64,000 nt of DNA from Phytophthora colocasiae (taxonomy: Eukaryota; Oomycota; Peronosporomycetes; Peronosporales; Peronosporaceae), in NCBI GenBank assembly GCA_018806915.1, contig JAGKQI010000103.1:496001-560000 (forward strand), in the 5' to 3' direction. Shown one piece after another: positions 29,510 through 39,593 of this stretch (positions within the stretch are counted from its first letter, which is position 1; each line of letters opens with the position of its first letter). Made by a program: the position numbers and the translations under genes. The notes beneath the pieces are model-generated. The model saw only the letters and a list, made by a program, of their open reading frames with translations. It made no database searches and had not been told where the DNA came from.

Positions 29510-31342
29510 TTACACCTTCAGCGTGATGTCGGTGTAGATGCGCAAAAGATCGTCGACAGGCCCTGCAGGTAAGCTGGACGCCATTCCATAGATGGCGCTG
29601 CCACCTTCAGGCGATGGGTTGGGGTCTTGCTTTACTTCCTGCACAGCTTCCTCAAGTGCACTCAGAAATTTCTTCGCCTTGCCAATGTGGCGAACAGTGA
29701 CGCACAAGTGCACAGAAGTCGGGTGCTGCAGTGGACTGAGGCTCCAGCCGTGTTTTGCCATCGCGTCGCTGACCTTGAGAGCGTTCACACCCTTGTCACC
29801 AGCAAAGCTTACAACCATTGCCTTCGGGTCTCCGAGCAGGTGGATGCCGTCGATACGCTGAATGCCAACCTTGATTTCGTCCACAGTATCCAAAATACCC
29901 TTCGTTTTCTCGAGATACCCTTCACGCCCGAGACGTACCATTGAAGCCCAAGCTGCAGCGCTCAGTGCACCAGGACGACTTCCTGCAAGAGTAGGCGTCG
30001 CATAGAGCCCACCTGTCCAATCTGCATACGAGAAGTATTGGAATCGTCTGATCTCCGGGTTCTTGTAAAGCACCACCGACGTTCCCTTGGAGCCATAGCC
30101 GTATTTATGCGTATCACACGACATGCTGGTCACACCCGGCAACGAAAAGTCGAACACAGGGATATCTTGACGTAATTGGCGTGCGAAGGGAAGAACAAAG
30201 CCACCTAGGCAGCAGTCGACGTGAAGACCGACATCATTCTGCACCGCCAAACTCGAAAGTTCTTGAATATCGTCAATCATGCCGTGTGGGAAGTTCGGCG
30301 CACTGCTGTACAGCAGGATTGTGTTGGCCGAGATGCTCCAGCGCACCGCGTTCAGATCCATCTTGAGTGTTTTGGGATCCATAGGCACCTTGATGAGCTT
30401 AATCCCCAAGATCTCACATGCCTTATCAATAGCAGCATGTGCAGTCACACACGCAATGATCTCAGGTTTCGTAATCCCGTGCTTGTGACGGTAGTATTCT
30501 CGGTGCGTCTTGGTAGCAAGGAAGATGCTCTCGGTACCACCGGAACTGAGGGTGCCGCAGACCTCGGGATGTCCTCCGTTCATGAGCCCTGCCGTCATAG
30601 CGATCACTTCAGCCTCGAACTTGTTAACCGCCGGCCACAAGTCCGCATGTAGCGGATTGGTCACTGCAAACAGAGCATAGGCCTTGTTCAGCACGTCCAA
30701 GTGCTCCTTCTCTCCATGGTAGACAGCCCCTGATACGAGTCCTTCCTTCCACTTATCATCACTATTACCTGCAAGATCCTCCATCAAAGCCAAAAGCTTT
30801 TGGTCATCCATTCCCTTGTCAGGTAGCATGTGAAGCTTCTCCATCTTGGCAGCGAGCGGATCATTGCCCTTCAGCGAGTGCTCCACTTCACCTTCAATCT
30901 TGCGCATCTCATTTGCCATCTTGGTGGACACAATTGGCAGCTGCTTGAGAGCGTCCACTACAGCACCGCCGATCACATTGAGCAGGTTCTTGCGGGATAC
31001 GTAGCGCACGCGACGAACAGTTGCCACGGTGGTCGAGATAGTAGTGACAACCAAGACAAGCAGCAGCGTATCACTGAAGACAGCTTCCACTTCAGGCGCA
31101 CGCTGTTGCAGATCCGTCCAGAGCTCAAGCAGGAAACTAGTAGGCAGTTGAGACGGTATGTTGACGGCAAGACGGTAACGGAAGTAAGCGAAGAGCAGCA
31201 GCAGCGACGGCCAGAGCTTGGAGAGTGTGCGATCCACGTTGAAGAGCGGACGCAGCGAAAGGTAGAGCACTACCAGAGCTACAGCGTAGGCTGGCAAGCG
31301 CTCTTCTGGTATAGGCAGAAGATCTGCAAGAGATGGCGCCAT
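29510..31342 (-). CDS. SGPL1: Sphingosine-1-phosphate lyase
   Basis: Single exon of 610 residues, ATG 31342. A PLP-dependent enzyme that cleaves sphingosine-1-phosphate into a fatty aldehyde and phosphoethanolamine, the last step of sphingolipid breakdown, in the ER membrane. Hydrophobic N-terminal segments (PAYAVALVVLYLSLRPLF, LLLLFAYFRYRLAV) form the anchor. The fold-I PLP core shows GTLSSGGTESIFLA, the His/Asp stretch HVDCCLGGF and the lysine that binds PLP in CDTHKYGYGSKG near residue 411. Overall length matches the eukaryotic family (about 550-600). No break is seen. Confidence 0.95.
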   Translation of the reverse strand: MAPSLADLLPIPEERLPAYAVALVVLYLSLRPLFNVDRTLSKLWPSLLLLFAYFRYRLAVNIPSQLPTSFLLELWTDLQQRAPEVEAVFSDTLLLVLVVTTISTTVATVRRVRYVSRKNLLNVIGGAVVDALKQLPIVSTKMANEMRKIEGEVEHSLKGNDPLAAKMEKLHMLPDKGMDDQKLLALMEDLAGNSDDKWKEGLVSGAVYHGEKEHLDVLNKAYALFAVTNPLHADLWPAVNKFEAEVIAMTAGLMNGGHPEVCGTLSSGGTESIFLATKTHREYYRHKHGITKPEIIACVTAHAAIDKACEILGIKLIKVPMDPKTLKMDLNAVRWSISANTILLYSSAPNFPHGMIDDIQELSSLAVQNDVGLHVDCCLGGFVLPFARQLRQDIPVFDFSLPGVTSMSCDTHKYGYGSKGTSVVLYKNPEIRRFQYFSYADWTGGLYATPTLAGSRPGALSAAAWASMVRLGREGYLEKTKGILDTVDEIKVGIQRIDGIHLLGDPKAMVVSFAGDKGVNALKVSDAMAKHGWSLSPLQHPTSVHLCVTVRHIGKAKKFLSALEEAVQEVKQDPNPSPEGGSAIYGMASSLPAGPVDDLLRIYTDITLKV

Positions 31343-31456
31343 GGCAAAGAGTGATTGTCACTTGTTCTGTAGCTGGAGAATTGCGAAATGAGAGATTGAA
31401 GCGAAGGGGTACGTTTAGAGGGGTACGTTTATGGCACAAGTGCTGTTTTGACTCGG

Positions 31457-31654
31457 TTTAGTCCGTTTGACTTGATGTTTGTAACGGAGTTATTTTAGTC
31501 CCAAAAGGCATTTAGTCCATTTGACTTGATGTTGGTAAGGAGCACAAATTGTATTTTTAGTCAAGGACATAGCCGGTGCATACGTGTAAGTGGTCAGGAC
31601 TAATCCCAAGTGGTCCGGACTAATCCATGTTTAGTCCACATTGTGTGGACTAGA
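31457..31654. promoter_or_regulatory. Clustered TTAGTCC/GGACTAA motifs upstream of the RNase III gene
   Basis: The word TTAGTCC occurs at 31458, 31496, 31512 and 31631, and its reverse complement GGACTAA at 31597 and 31617. Two near-identical 28-bp repeats (31457-31484, 31511-31538) contain it. A perfect hairpin AGTCCACA...TGTGGACT ends just before the ATG. This looks like an array of sites for one DNA-binding factor, placed between the divergent S1P lyase and RNase III-domain genes. Confidence 0.45.
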
Positions 31655-33649
31655 ATGCCTGGGAAGTGTCGAAGGCGGCGACGCGCGTTTTCGGAGGCGG
31701 ACGTGCACGCCAGGCAGAAGAAAGCCAAACGCCAAGTAGAGGAAGCAGTTAACTCCCGCAGTGACGCGTCAGTAGATGCTGTGGCGCATTTTCAGGCACT
31801 GCAGAGCTCTTCATCCAGCGCTTCCCTTGCAGATGTGTTCGAGTGGCTAGGAGACGCTGTTATTGGGGAATTAGTAGGAAGATGTCTGCTGTCTCAATTC
31901 CATCGCTCACCTTTGAGTGCACGGGTGTTCCGCAACTTAAGGCTGGCGGTGGTGACGAACCGCAATCTAGCGAAGGTGTATGACGCCATGGGGTATGCTA
32001 CTGTGCGTCGTTCGAGCTGTAAAGACAGTCAAGCAGGAGTTAAGATGAAGGAGAGAGCGGATGTCGTAGAGGCGATCGTGGGTGAACTGGTGCTGAAGTT
32101 ACAGCAACGTACGCAAGACAATGAAGGATTTCGAGCTCATCTGGATATGGTTGTGGGCACGATGTTGCGTCTGCACTTTGCCGATAGAACTAAAACTGCT
32201 CAAGAGAAAGGGGAGACTATGCTGGCAGCTAAAGGGCCGTTAAGTGTCGCTTTTAACCCGTTTGCATGTCTGCCGGAGGAGCAATTAGATGAAACCGGGA
32301 AGATCGTGATCAGTGATGGTGTCTTTGAAGAGCAGGAGGAAGATCAAGTCTTAGGAGATGCCACCGAAGAGTATCAAGGCGAATACACTGGCTCACACCA
32401 TTACTTTAAAGAGGTATCATCGGATGGTACAGAGAGGACTGAGCTGAAGGTGGAGCAGGCAATGCTGCAGTTGGGAGAGGATCATATTCTGCGCACATCA
32501 ACGGAGATTTTTGAGGTGTTTAAGATCTACGGCATGACCGTACTCTCGGAGAGAATGAGTCTGTCACTTGTGCTACCGCATGTGTCACATCAACAGCGGA
32601 AGCACTCGGAGTTGGTTACACCAGCTAGGCTCACGCGACAGAGACAGCTTGTTCTTTCGGTAGCAAACCTGGCCACCTGTGCCATTTCGCTGGGGATTGC
32701 CGAATGTGTAGTACATGATGATATCGGGGCAGAAAATGGAGAAGACGAAGCTACACGGAGACTACAACAGCAACATGGACTGGCAAATACGCTTCGTGCT
32801 TTTGTAGGTTTCCATAGCGCGGTTGCAACCACGTCCACGTCTGGAAACCGTCAGAGTAATGTGATGGTCGACATTATTTGTACAGCTCTCTTCGATGCAG
32901 CCTTTGCAAGTGAAAGCGAGTTCAGCACTACCGCATTGCGGTCAACAAAGATCCCTAAGAGAGAACCGCTTGAGGCGATGATGAGATCAGTGGGTGAAGC
33001 CAGAATGTTCATGAACAGCAAAACGTGTGATGAGTTGCATGCTCGTGGAGAGAGACCAGTGTCTGAAGCAACTCTGGAGCGTGAACGGAAGGTGCAATCA
33101 TCTCTGTTGTTACGGCAATGTGACTCGAATACACTGGAAGATCTCTTCGAAACACTGGATAAAGAGCAACAAGCCCAACGGAAGCAATGTGAAGCTGATT
33201 CTGTACCTCAGACACAGCGAAAGAGGAAACCCAAGAAGAAAAAGTCTGCCGATAGCTTTGCCGCTACTGCTGGATGCGTCACTCGCAATCTGGAGCGCTT
33301 TCTTCACCGCCGGTTCCTCTTCTGTCTCGAAGAGATTGTGGTGCTCTTTGCTCAACGCAAAACGGATGCCTGTCGAGCGAAGATCGCAGGGTTTCAGCAC
33401 GATCTTGAGCCATGTGCTGACGAAGCTCATTTCCGGAAGTGGGAGGTCTCAACAAGTACACTTACTCTTGCGATGCGAGACAGTTTCTTCAGGATGTTGC
33501 TGCACGATGTGAGCCAATTCCATGCCATTATATCTACGAGCAGAAACACTCGAGATGGGACGCGAATCACACAGCTTCGATTGCCGCTTCACTACACATG
33601 GTCCAACATTGACACCCGCATCACCACGGAGCAGGAGGCTCGCAGCTAA
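31655..33649 (+). CDS. RNase III-domain protein, atypical
   Basis: Single exon of 664 residues from ATG 31655; the open frame upstream to 31610 has no ATG. Residues ~55-150 form an RNase III catalytic domain: FEWLGDAV (Glu63, Asp67) and ERADVVEAIVGE (Asp136, Glu139). These four acidic residues match the spacing of active RNase III enzymes, so cleavage activity is plausible. No second RNase III domain, PAZ, helicase or clear double-stranded RNA-binding domain is visible, so it is neither Dicer- nor Drosha-like. The long C-terminal region (~150-664) is unassigned, with a Lys-rich patch (RKRKPKKKKSAD). Role unknown: rRNA processing, mitochondrial RNA or small RNA work are possible. Confidence 0.75.
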   Translation: MPGKCRRRRRAFSEADVHARQKKAKRQVEEAVNSRSDASVDAVAHFQALQSSSSSASLADVFEWLGDAVIGELVGRCLLSQFHRSPLSARVFRNLRLAVVTNRNLAKVYDAMGYATVRRSSCKDSQAGVKMKERADVVEAIVGELVLKLQQRTQDNEGFRAHLDMVVGTMLRLHFADRTKTAQEKGETMLAAKGPLSVAFNPFACLPEEQLDETGKIVISDGVFEEQEEDQVLGDATEEYQGEYTGSHHYFKEVSSDGTERTELKVEQAMLQLGEDHILRTSTEIFEVFKIYGMTVLSERMSLSLVLPHVSHQQRKHSELVTPARLTRQRQLVLSVANLATCAISLGIAECVVHDDIGAENGEDEATRRLQQQHGLANTLRAFVGFHSAVATTSTSGNRQSNVMVDIICTALFDAAFASESEFSTTALRSTKIPKREPLEAMMRSVGEARMFMNSKTCDELHARGERPVSEATLERERKVQSSLLLRQCDSNTLEDLFETLDKEQQAQRKQCEADSVPQTQRKRKPKKKKSADSFAATAGCVTRNLERFLHRRFLFCLEEIVVLFAQRKTDACRAKIAGFQHDLEPCADEAHFRKWEVSTSTLTLAMRDSFFRMLLHDVSQFHAIISTSRNTRDGTRITQLRLPLHYTWSNIDTRITTEQEARS

Positions 33650-33852
33650 TTGATACAATTGTTAACCCCCGTCATTCTCAAAGTTGGGCGATGTCGTATC
33701 ATATATAAACTGGTACCTGGTGGCGCACTGAGAAGCTTCTGAGGGATGGATTGAGTCACTCAATTTGAGTGCATCATTTGAGAATATCATTCTCCGAATA
33801 GACAAGGAGTCTGGCATTGGAAGTTTAACCTGCATACGACATGTTCCATGTA

Positions 33853-34911
33853 CACTCCGCGACAAATTAATCCGGCCACCCCTACTTTTGGCCGCTACTC
33901 AGTCAATTTTTATGGTATCGGGTTGCTGTTTGAGTATGATCTGCCTGATGTACGACAGAGCCCAGGACTTGTGTTAACAACCGCAGTTTTGCGGTTTGAA
34001 GCATACCTCACATACAACAAACTGAAAAGCACATCCGTCCCAACTTCCGGCCACCTGTCACCTTACAAAAATTCATATATATGTATCACAATGATAGCTC
34101 TATTTGTGTATTAGTAGTGAGTTTTCGCTCCTTTATTCTCGATCACCTCGATGCAGCGTCGCGTCATGGACTCAATGAGCTTCTCAAGTGTCGACACTTC
34201 AATAGTCCCAAGCATCTAAAACCGCTGCGGCACAGATCCATACTGGCGTCCATTGGGATAAACTTTCCGAGCCATCAGTGCCCACAAGTTTTCTATCGGG
34301 CTTAGATCGGGGGATCGTGCAGGCCAATCGAGCCCTGCTCGTCGAAGAAGTCTCTAAATCATTACCGAACCCCCTCCATTCTGTCGTATGACCGTCGTTC
34401 GTGCGGGACGACGCACGTCATGACAGTAGTGTTGCTTTCCATCAAGCCTGAGCGTACGCTCGATAGCGTCACGAGAACGCTTAGCTTTTTTCGCAATTGT
34501 CCGAATAGTAGGCCGCCTTCTCTCAACCCGCAAATGCTCCCACGCTCTTCATCTCTCAGCCACAGTGCCATACCACGGCCTAATTGCAAACTGTCCTCAG
34601 CACCAAGCTGCCACGCGCTCCCCACCGGCGCTGTGGACGGTTGGACGAACAAAATCACAAATGCAACTATCATTGAGATACAACTATATGACATTTTGTA
34701 AGGTGACAGGTGGCCGGAAGTTGGGACGGATGTGCTTTTCAGTTTGTTGTATGTGAGGTATGCTTTAAACCGCAAAACTGCGGTTGTTAACACAAGTCCT
34801 GGGCTCTGTCGTACATCAGGCAGATCATACTCAAACAGCAACCCGATACCATAAAAATTGACTGAGTAGCGGCCAAAAGTAGGGGTGGCCGGATTAATTT
34901 GTCGCGGAGTG
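33853..34911 (-). mobile_element. Tc1-like element, internally deleted, long terminal inverted repeats
   Basis: Ends are CACTCCGCGACAAATTAATC and its reverse complement; TA flanks both sides (33851-33852 and 34912-34913). The inverted repeats are about 245 bp each (to ~34100 and from ~34665). The centre encodes, on the minus strand, remains of a Tc1 transposase: a helix-turn-helix piece (RPTIRTIAKKAKRSRDAIE) fused by deletion to the C-terminal end (LDWPARSPDLSPIENLW), so the part with the first catalytic Asp residues is missing. Non-autonomous. Confidence 0.85.
34110..34600 (-). pseudogene. Tc1 transposase remnant
   Basis: N-terminal HTH and C-terminal SPDLSPIENLW (which carries the last catalytic Glu) are present in shifted frames with a stop just after GGGSVMI. 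The middle catalytic part has been deleted. See the element entry. Confidence 0.75.
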
Positions 34912-34913
34912 TA

Positions 34914-35158
34914 TACGCTGCTGATACAACGCACGCCACGATCACATTCCACGTGTCGTGATTGAAGTCGTTGCGATAATAATCCGTTCGAGGCCAAACG
35001 GACTAAACAGCTCGAGCAAATAGACCTTGTGAAGTTGAAGTTCTACAGTTCTCATATGTTGCTTGAAAGATCATCGTGCAACATTCATCCATCAAGCAAC
35101 TTAATTTCACATTCCATATGTTCATTCATCCATCAAGCAACTTAATTTCACATTCCAT
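34914..35158. other. Upstream region of rhomboid gene 1 with 41-bp direct repeat
   Basis: The 41-bp unit at 35083-35123 is repeated exactly at 35124-35164 and includes the start codon. The first copy supplies an out-of-frame upstream ATG at 35118. A GGACTAA word, as in the motif cluster at 31.5 kb, lies at 35000-35006. Confidence 0.6.
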
Positions 35159-36469
35159 ATGTTCGGACAGCGCGGACGTGGACGCAATGGCCAGGGCATC
35201 GCGCTGATGCTCATGCTGGTGCGACAGATCCAGCAACTCGAGCGTAAACCTCCCGTTACACTGGGTCTCATGGGTACGACGAATCTCGTAACTTTTTCCC
35301 CTTTGTTTTCAACAACTTAATGTCTTCTTTCAGCACTTATGTACGGTCTCCACTTCCAGAAGATGCAGACTCCTGCACTCTTCGCACCATATTCACTGTG
35401 AGTTTATCGGCGCAACACCGGTATTAAACGGTATGACCTGACATTGATGCTTTGCAGGTGTCCAGACCGAGTGTTGAGCAATTGGGACTTGAAGAGGATC
35501 GTGGGTTCCGCACTCATTCATGGAGATGACTGGCATCTGTATCATAATATGTACGTGAAGCTTGAAGTGTTAAGGTTATCTTGAAAAACAACTGATTTTT
35601 GTTTTCTAGGGTTTCATTCTTGTGGAAAGGATACAATCTTGAGTACAAGTTAGGAAGCCTGCGATTTCTGCTTACGGTTGGCTACTTGCTCGTGCTGTGC
35701 CACGTGCTTGTAGTGGTAGTGGCACTGGTCCTTGCCACAGGATTCCAGATGCCGGTATGTGATAATGTTTTTTTTAAATGAGGCTGCAATAATTCGGAGT
35801 GGTGATGAATGGATCTAGGGCCCTTTGCACCAATGCAGCGTGGGGTTTTCAGGCGTTTTGTTCGCATTGAAGGTAGCTGCAGATATCTACTGATTTGTTA
35901 TTTGTATTGATTTTGTAATTGACGTTTCCTCCTGCAGGTACTCTTGAATCACAGCTCCCCTGCTTTCTCGTCAGTCTATGGCTTTCAAGTGCCTACTAAA
36001 TATGCGGCGTGGTTGGAGCTTGTTGTAATCCATTTCCTTGTTCCACGAAGTTCTTTTATCGGCCACATGTGCGGTATTTTAGCTGGTAAGTTGAAAGTTA
36101 TGCTCACTGGAAATCATTCAGAAGTGACGGACTCTCTTGTGTTTTTTGATAGGATACATCTTCGTGTACTCTCCGGCGATGCAAGTGGTTCTGACTTCTG
36201 GAACTCGTACACTTAGTCGATGGTTTAAAGCGATTGCCGGTCCAGTTTTCGATAGTGCTGGACGTGCAGCACCATCGACTCCCTTGTCCTCCACGTCTGC
36301 TTCGTGCAGGGCACCAGCTCCTCCATTTGAAACGGATGAGCAGCTGGCACGTCGTCTACAAGAAGAAGAGTATCGATTTCGTCAGGCAGCCACACCGGTG
36401 CAACAGGAGCATATCAGTCCAAACGAGCTTCGACGTCGTCGTCTTGCTCGGTTTGGCAATTCGAGATAA
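35159..36469 (+). CDS. Rhomboid-family intramembrane protease (7 exons)
   Basis: Exons 35159-35273, 35334-35397, 35458-35550, 35610-35754, 35819-35872, 35938-36085, 36153-36469; frame kept, 311 residues. Resembles the RHBDD1/RHBDL4 group: a start with ERKPPVTLGLM, the HLYHNMVSFLWKGY loop, then the catalytic serine in CSVGFSGVLFALK (exon 5) and the catalytic histidine in FIGHMCGILAGYIFV (exon 6 to 7). Several membrane helices are evident. The C-terminal tail carries LARRLQEEEYRF, which resembles a ubiquitin-interacting motif. Such enzymes cut membrane proteins inside the bilayer, for RHBDL4 in ER quality control. A second, altered copy lies at 48993-50179 with the same exon plan. Confidence 0.88.
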
Positions 36470-36516
36470 CGAGTCAACCGATCATTATTCATGATTTTTC
36501 ATTGAGTTGCTAACAC

Positions 36517-37256
36517 TTAGATTATGATTTCCATGTCCATACCCCAGAAGCGCTGTTTGAAGTCTCCAACACCAGGTCGGATGTGTTGCTTTTCGTCTAA
36601 AACAGCGTCCATTTGGGCCGTCACCAGCTTCACATCTGCAATTACCATGAAAAGCCAAAGTCAGAATGCTGTTGGACCTGTGATCAACAGATAACAGTTG
36701 GTCTTACCTGGGTACTGTCGAGAAACTTTTTGCAAGCCCTCGAACGAGCTGATGATCGTTACGAAATAGATCTGATCAGCAGGAATTTGCTTGTCTACCA
36801 CAAGATGATGCAGCACGACACAAGCCTCGTTTCCGGTAGCAATCTGGACATCAAAAAGAAGCACGACTTGGCCTGGCCGTACTATTGGTAGATGAGCCTT
36901 AACTTGCGGTGTTTGTTCAGCGTTTGTGGCATCCTCTCGCGCTAGAGACACGATCCCCGCAGGCGCCATTGGGATAATATCAGAGAAGGCTCGAAGCAAT
37001 ACGCTGCCTCTTCCCTCCATGGACACACCGCAGATATCTCGTTCATTTAGTGTCTTGGGGACATGACAGATATCTCCAAACTGATTCGTGACTTCCTCGT
37101 TCTCGTAGGGCAAAATCGCAAGTGCTTCTTCGATTAGAAGTCGCGCTAAACGTGTGGCTCGCTGCTGGAACTCTGTTGAACTGATGCGTTCATCTCGTAG
37201 TGCTGAAACCAAGTTTCGGCAGGGAATGGAATGGTCGACAGCCTCACGAGCAGAGA
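36517..37256 (-). CDS. Uracil phosphoribosyltransferase-like domain (2 exons, no start codon of its own)
   Basis: Reading down the minus strand, one exon runs to 36708, then an intron 36707-36636, then 36635-36517. The sequence follows UPRTases: RDERISSTEFQQRATRLARLLIEEAL early, then GVSMEGRGSVLLRAF, a PRPP-loop region altered to LLFDVQIATGN, and a C terminus VGDFKQRFWGMDMEII matching the family's uracil-binding end. The usual PRPP loop is only partly kept, so activity is uncertain. No ATG occurs in frame near the start; the frame opens just downstream of the HTH ORF at 37244-37864. This suggests that the domain is spliced onto that ORF. UPRTases convert uracil and PRPP into UMP in pyrimidine salvage. 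Confidence 0.65.
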
Positions 37257-37953
37257 ACGTCGATCATGTCCTCGATCGTGGCTTGGATAAAACTCGGGCT
37301 CTCAATATCGTTTTGAACGGATGCAACTTTTTGGTCGTCATCACCGTCGACCATACGGGGTGAGTACTGTAATCGATCATCAATGGGGTCAATGTGAGTG
37401 CTCAAGGGAGAACTAAGGGAGGTTTCCGCTTGAGAACTACTATGGGTATCCACAGATAGTTCAGAAGTGGTCTTCACAAAATGGGTCTTCTTTGGGTGAG
37501 TTGCTTGCGGATCGCCTGCTGCACGTGCAAGTATCTCCTGCCGGTTCTTGTAGAGATTGCAGATAGCTGCTCGACTGACACCAAATTCTTTCGCCAATGT
37601 GACCTGCTGTTCGCCACTGCGAATTCTCGTGATGATCTCTGGAGGTGGAGTGTATTGCAAGCTAATCTTCGCATTTGTTGACGACCCGAAGTCTTGGCGA
37701 GAATCTCCACCGTGCTTTCGCTCTTGGTCGATGTGACTTTGACTTATAAGCCACACAGAGAGTGCTGCTTTCAGCTCTCTATCCTGCTGTCCACCCGAAT
37801 CCTGGGCTTCGTCGCTGCTTGTCTCTGTTGAGGATGACGAGATAAAAACCTGGTTTGGCCACATCTCCAGGTGTCGGTTTTAAGGGAAATCACGACTGAG
37901 CTCCTGGTTTCGGAGCTGGCGGTCTGCTTTGCTCTTTCTTTTTTCGATGGCAT
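37244..37953 (-). CDS. Helix-turn-helix protein, probably the 5' exons of an HTH-UPRTase gene
   Basis: Main frame 37864-37244 has an HTH of Psq/CENP-B type: PEIITRIRSGEQQVTLAKEFGVS, then RAAICNLYKNRQEI. A better start may be ATG 37953 (MPSKKERAKQ), joined to 37852 or so by a short intron ending AACCAG. The rest is Ser/Thr-rich and acidic. As an unspliced ORF it stops at TGA 37244-37246. If instead an intron of ~154 bp (donor GTATGG near 37357, acceptor TTTCAG near 37204) is removed, it reads straight into the UPRTase-like domain. As a separate gene it would be a DNA-binding protein with no other domain. Confidence 0.55.
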
Positions 37954-39590
37954 GTCAAATTTGATGGCGTGGCTCGTTTAGTGTTGTGTGAATGCTATTT
38001 GAACTGCAACATTGAAGAGCATTAATGTGAATAATTTAATCATTTAATGACAGGATGGTTTGGTCAAAGTTATCTGAATAATGCTGCTGTGGGTTTTGGT
38101 CTCGAAAGGTTGAGCAGTATGAAAAGGTACAAATGTTGTAGATACATGGCTTGCACTTCCTTTCTAAGCGAAAAAAATCGAGACAGACCACTAGCACTTT
38201 TTGATGACGTGGGAATTTACCACGTCATCTATTACGTGCACAGCATCGACGGTATTGCATGTACATGTATACAGTATCCATCAAATTCACTTAACTAACA
38301 AAATCCACAGCAGAAATTTCAAAACAAATTCAGATAACTTTGTGTACACGTAACGACATGTACAGCGATACAATCTTTGACAAAATAAACGTTATCGTGC
38401 TTGTTAAAACTTCCGAACTCGTCTCAGTACACGATGCGCGGATGCATGAGGGTTTTGAGTAACTTATCATGGATATTGTAAAAAGCCGTTTCTGTTGAGG
38501 TGTATTGGTGCCATTTATCCTAAGCTGATAGCTGAGATTAAAAAATAAAAACGAAGGTTAGCGCTAAAGCTTTGCTAGTACATGCATGTACTTCAGAAGT
38601 ATGTTACTTCTTAAAATCGGGAATTAATTTCCAAGAAACACGCAAATATCAATTTTTTGGTCATGACCAGGGTATACAAACAGCGAGTCTAGTAGTGCCC
38701 GGTCACACCCAAGTCACAAAATTATTCGAGATAATTATTCCATTCTTGAGATAATAAATAACAACAGGCAGTCCTCTCATCTCCAACAATCACTTCGACG
38801 CAATAAGGTGCCACCGTCAGTGCAGAACCTTACAAGAGCTGTTCTGTATCGCTTCTTCGTGCCAACTATAAGACGTCGTAGAGCAAGGAGGTGTGAACAG
38901 ACTGCTAATCGCCCTCAACAAAAGAGCGCAGGTGAACGTGCTAACCAACAAGACGGTGTGATGCCAGCCAGGGAGAATACTACAGCAGGAAGATGACCCC
39001 GTATAGCCCAGCCACAATTTCCCTGGACGTTCCAAGTAAGCGTACGTTGTGTCTATTGCTACAACTGTGAATTAACGATGACCTTGTGTGTGTTAGGAGA
39101 TGGCAGTCAGGGAGAAGACTACAGCAGCAACTACAGCCGAGACACAACCGCCATGGACGATCCAAGTAAGAGTACAGTTTGACAATTGCTACTACTGTAA
39201 ATTAACGGTGGTTTTTGTGTGTGTTTAGCTTCAGTATGTTTTGTGTAAGCGATTTTCACAACGTGCAGCATTGAGGTGCAGAGCACGAGATACTGTGCGC
39301 AACAAATTCAAAACGAGGCGCGTAGTTGCCTAACAGCGTGAGCGTTTGTAGGTATGTTATGTGAATTATACTTCTACAAGCTATCTAAATACTCACGAAA
39401 TCTGACGAAACTGTTCTGCGCCTTGTAGGCGATGAGACCCGCCTTAATGTCGTCGGCGAATCTCCTTATTTTCCTCCGTTGTCGACGACTCTCGAAGAAC
39501 GCTACCATTTCATGTTCAGCAATACAGGGCTCTTCCTGTTTTACTAATTCTATCGCGTTGTACAGTGGCTTGCGACGACAGTAAAATTGA
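37954..39590. other. Gene-poor stretch with remnants
   Basis: It holds a short tail resembling the end of the Uma2-family gene (about 38428-38465, reading DARMHEGFE then a stop), and the exon-like tandem duplication at 38957-39228. No complete gene is supported. Confidence 0.45.
38957..39228 (+). repeat. Tandem duplication of an exon-plus-intron-like unit
   Basis: Unit A 38957-39096 and unit B 39097-39228 are diverged copies. Each has a coding-like half (DASQGEYYS in A, DGSQGEDYS in B), then CCAAGTAAG (a consensus donor), then an intron-like half ending TGTGTGTTAG or TGTGTTTAG. This looks like the repeated exons of a gene whose ends I cannot find. Confidence 0.45.
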
Positions 39591-39593
39591 GTG

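Noticed and set aside
33765..34305. Small plus-strand open frames
   Set aside because: They lie in the inverted repeat and antisense to the Tc1 remnant.
31453..35010. A large element bounded by TTTAGTCCGTTTG at 31457 and its inverse near 34994
   Set aside because: Only ~14 bp match and no target duplication was seen; the word also recurs singly within the promoter array.
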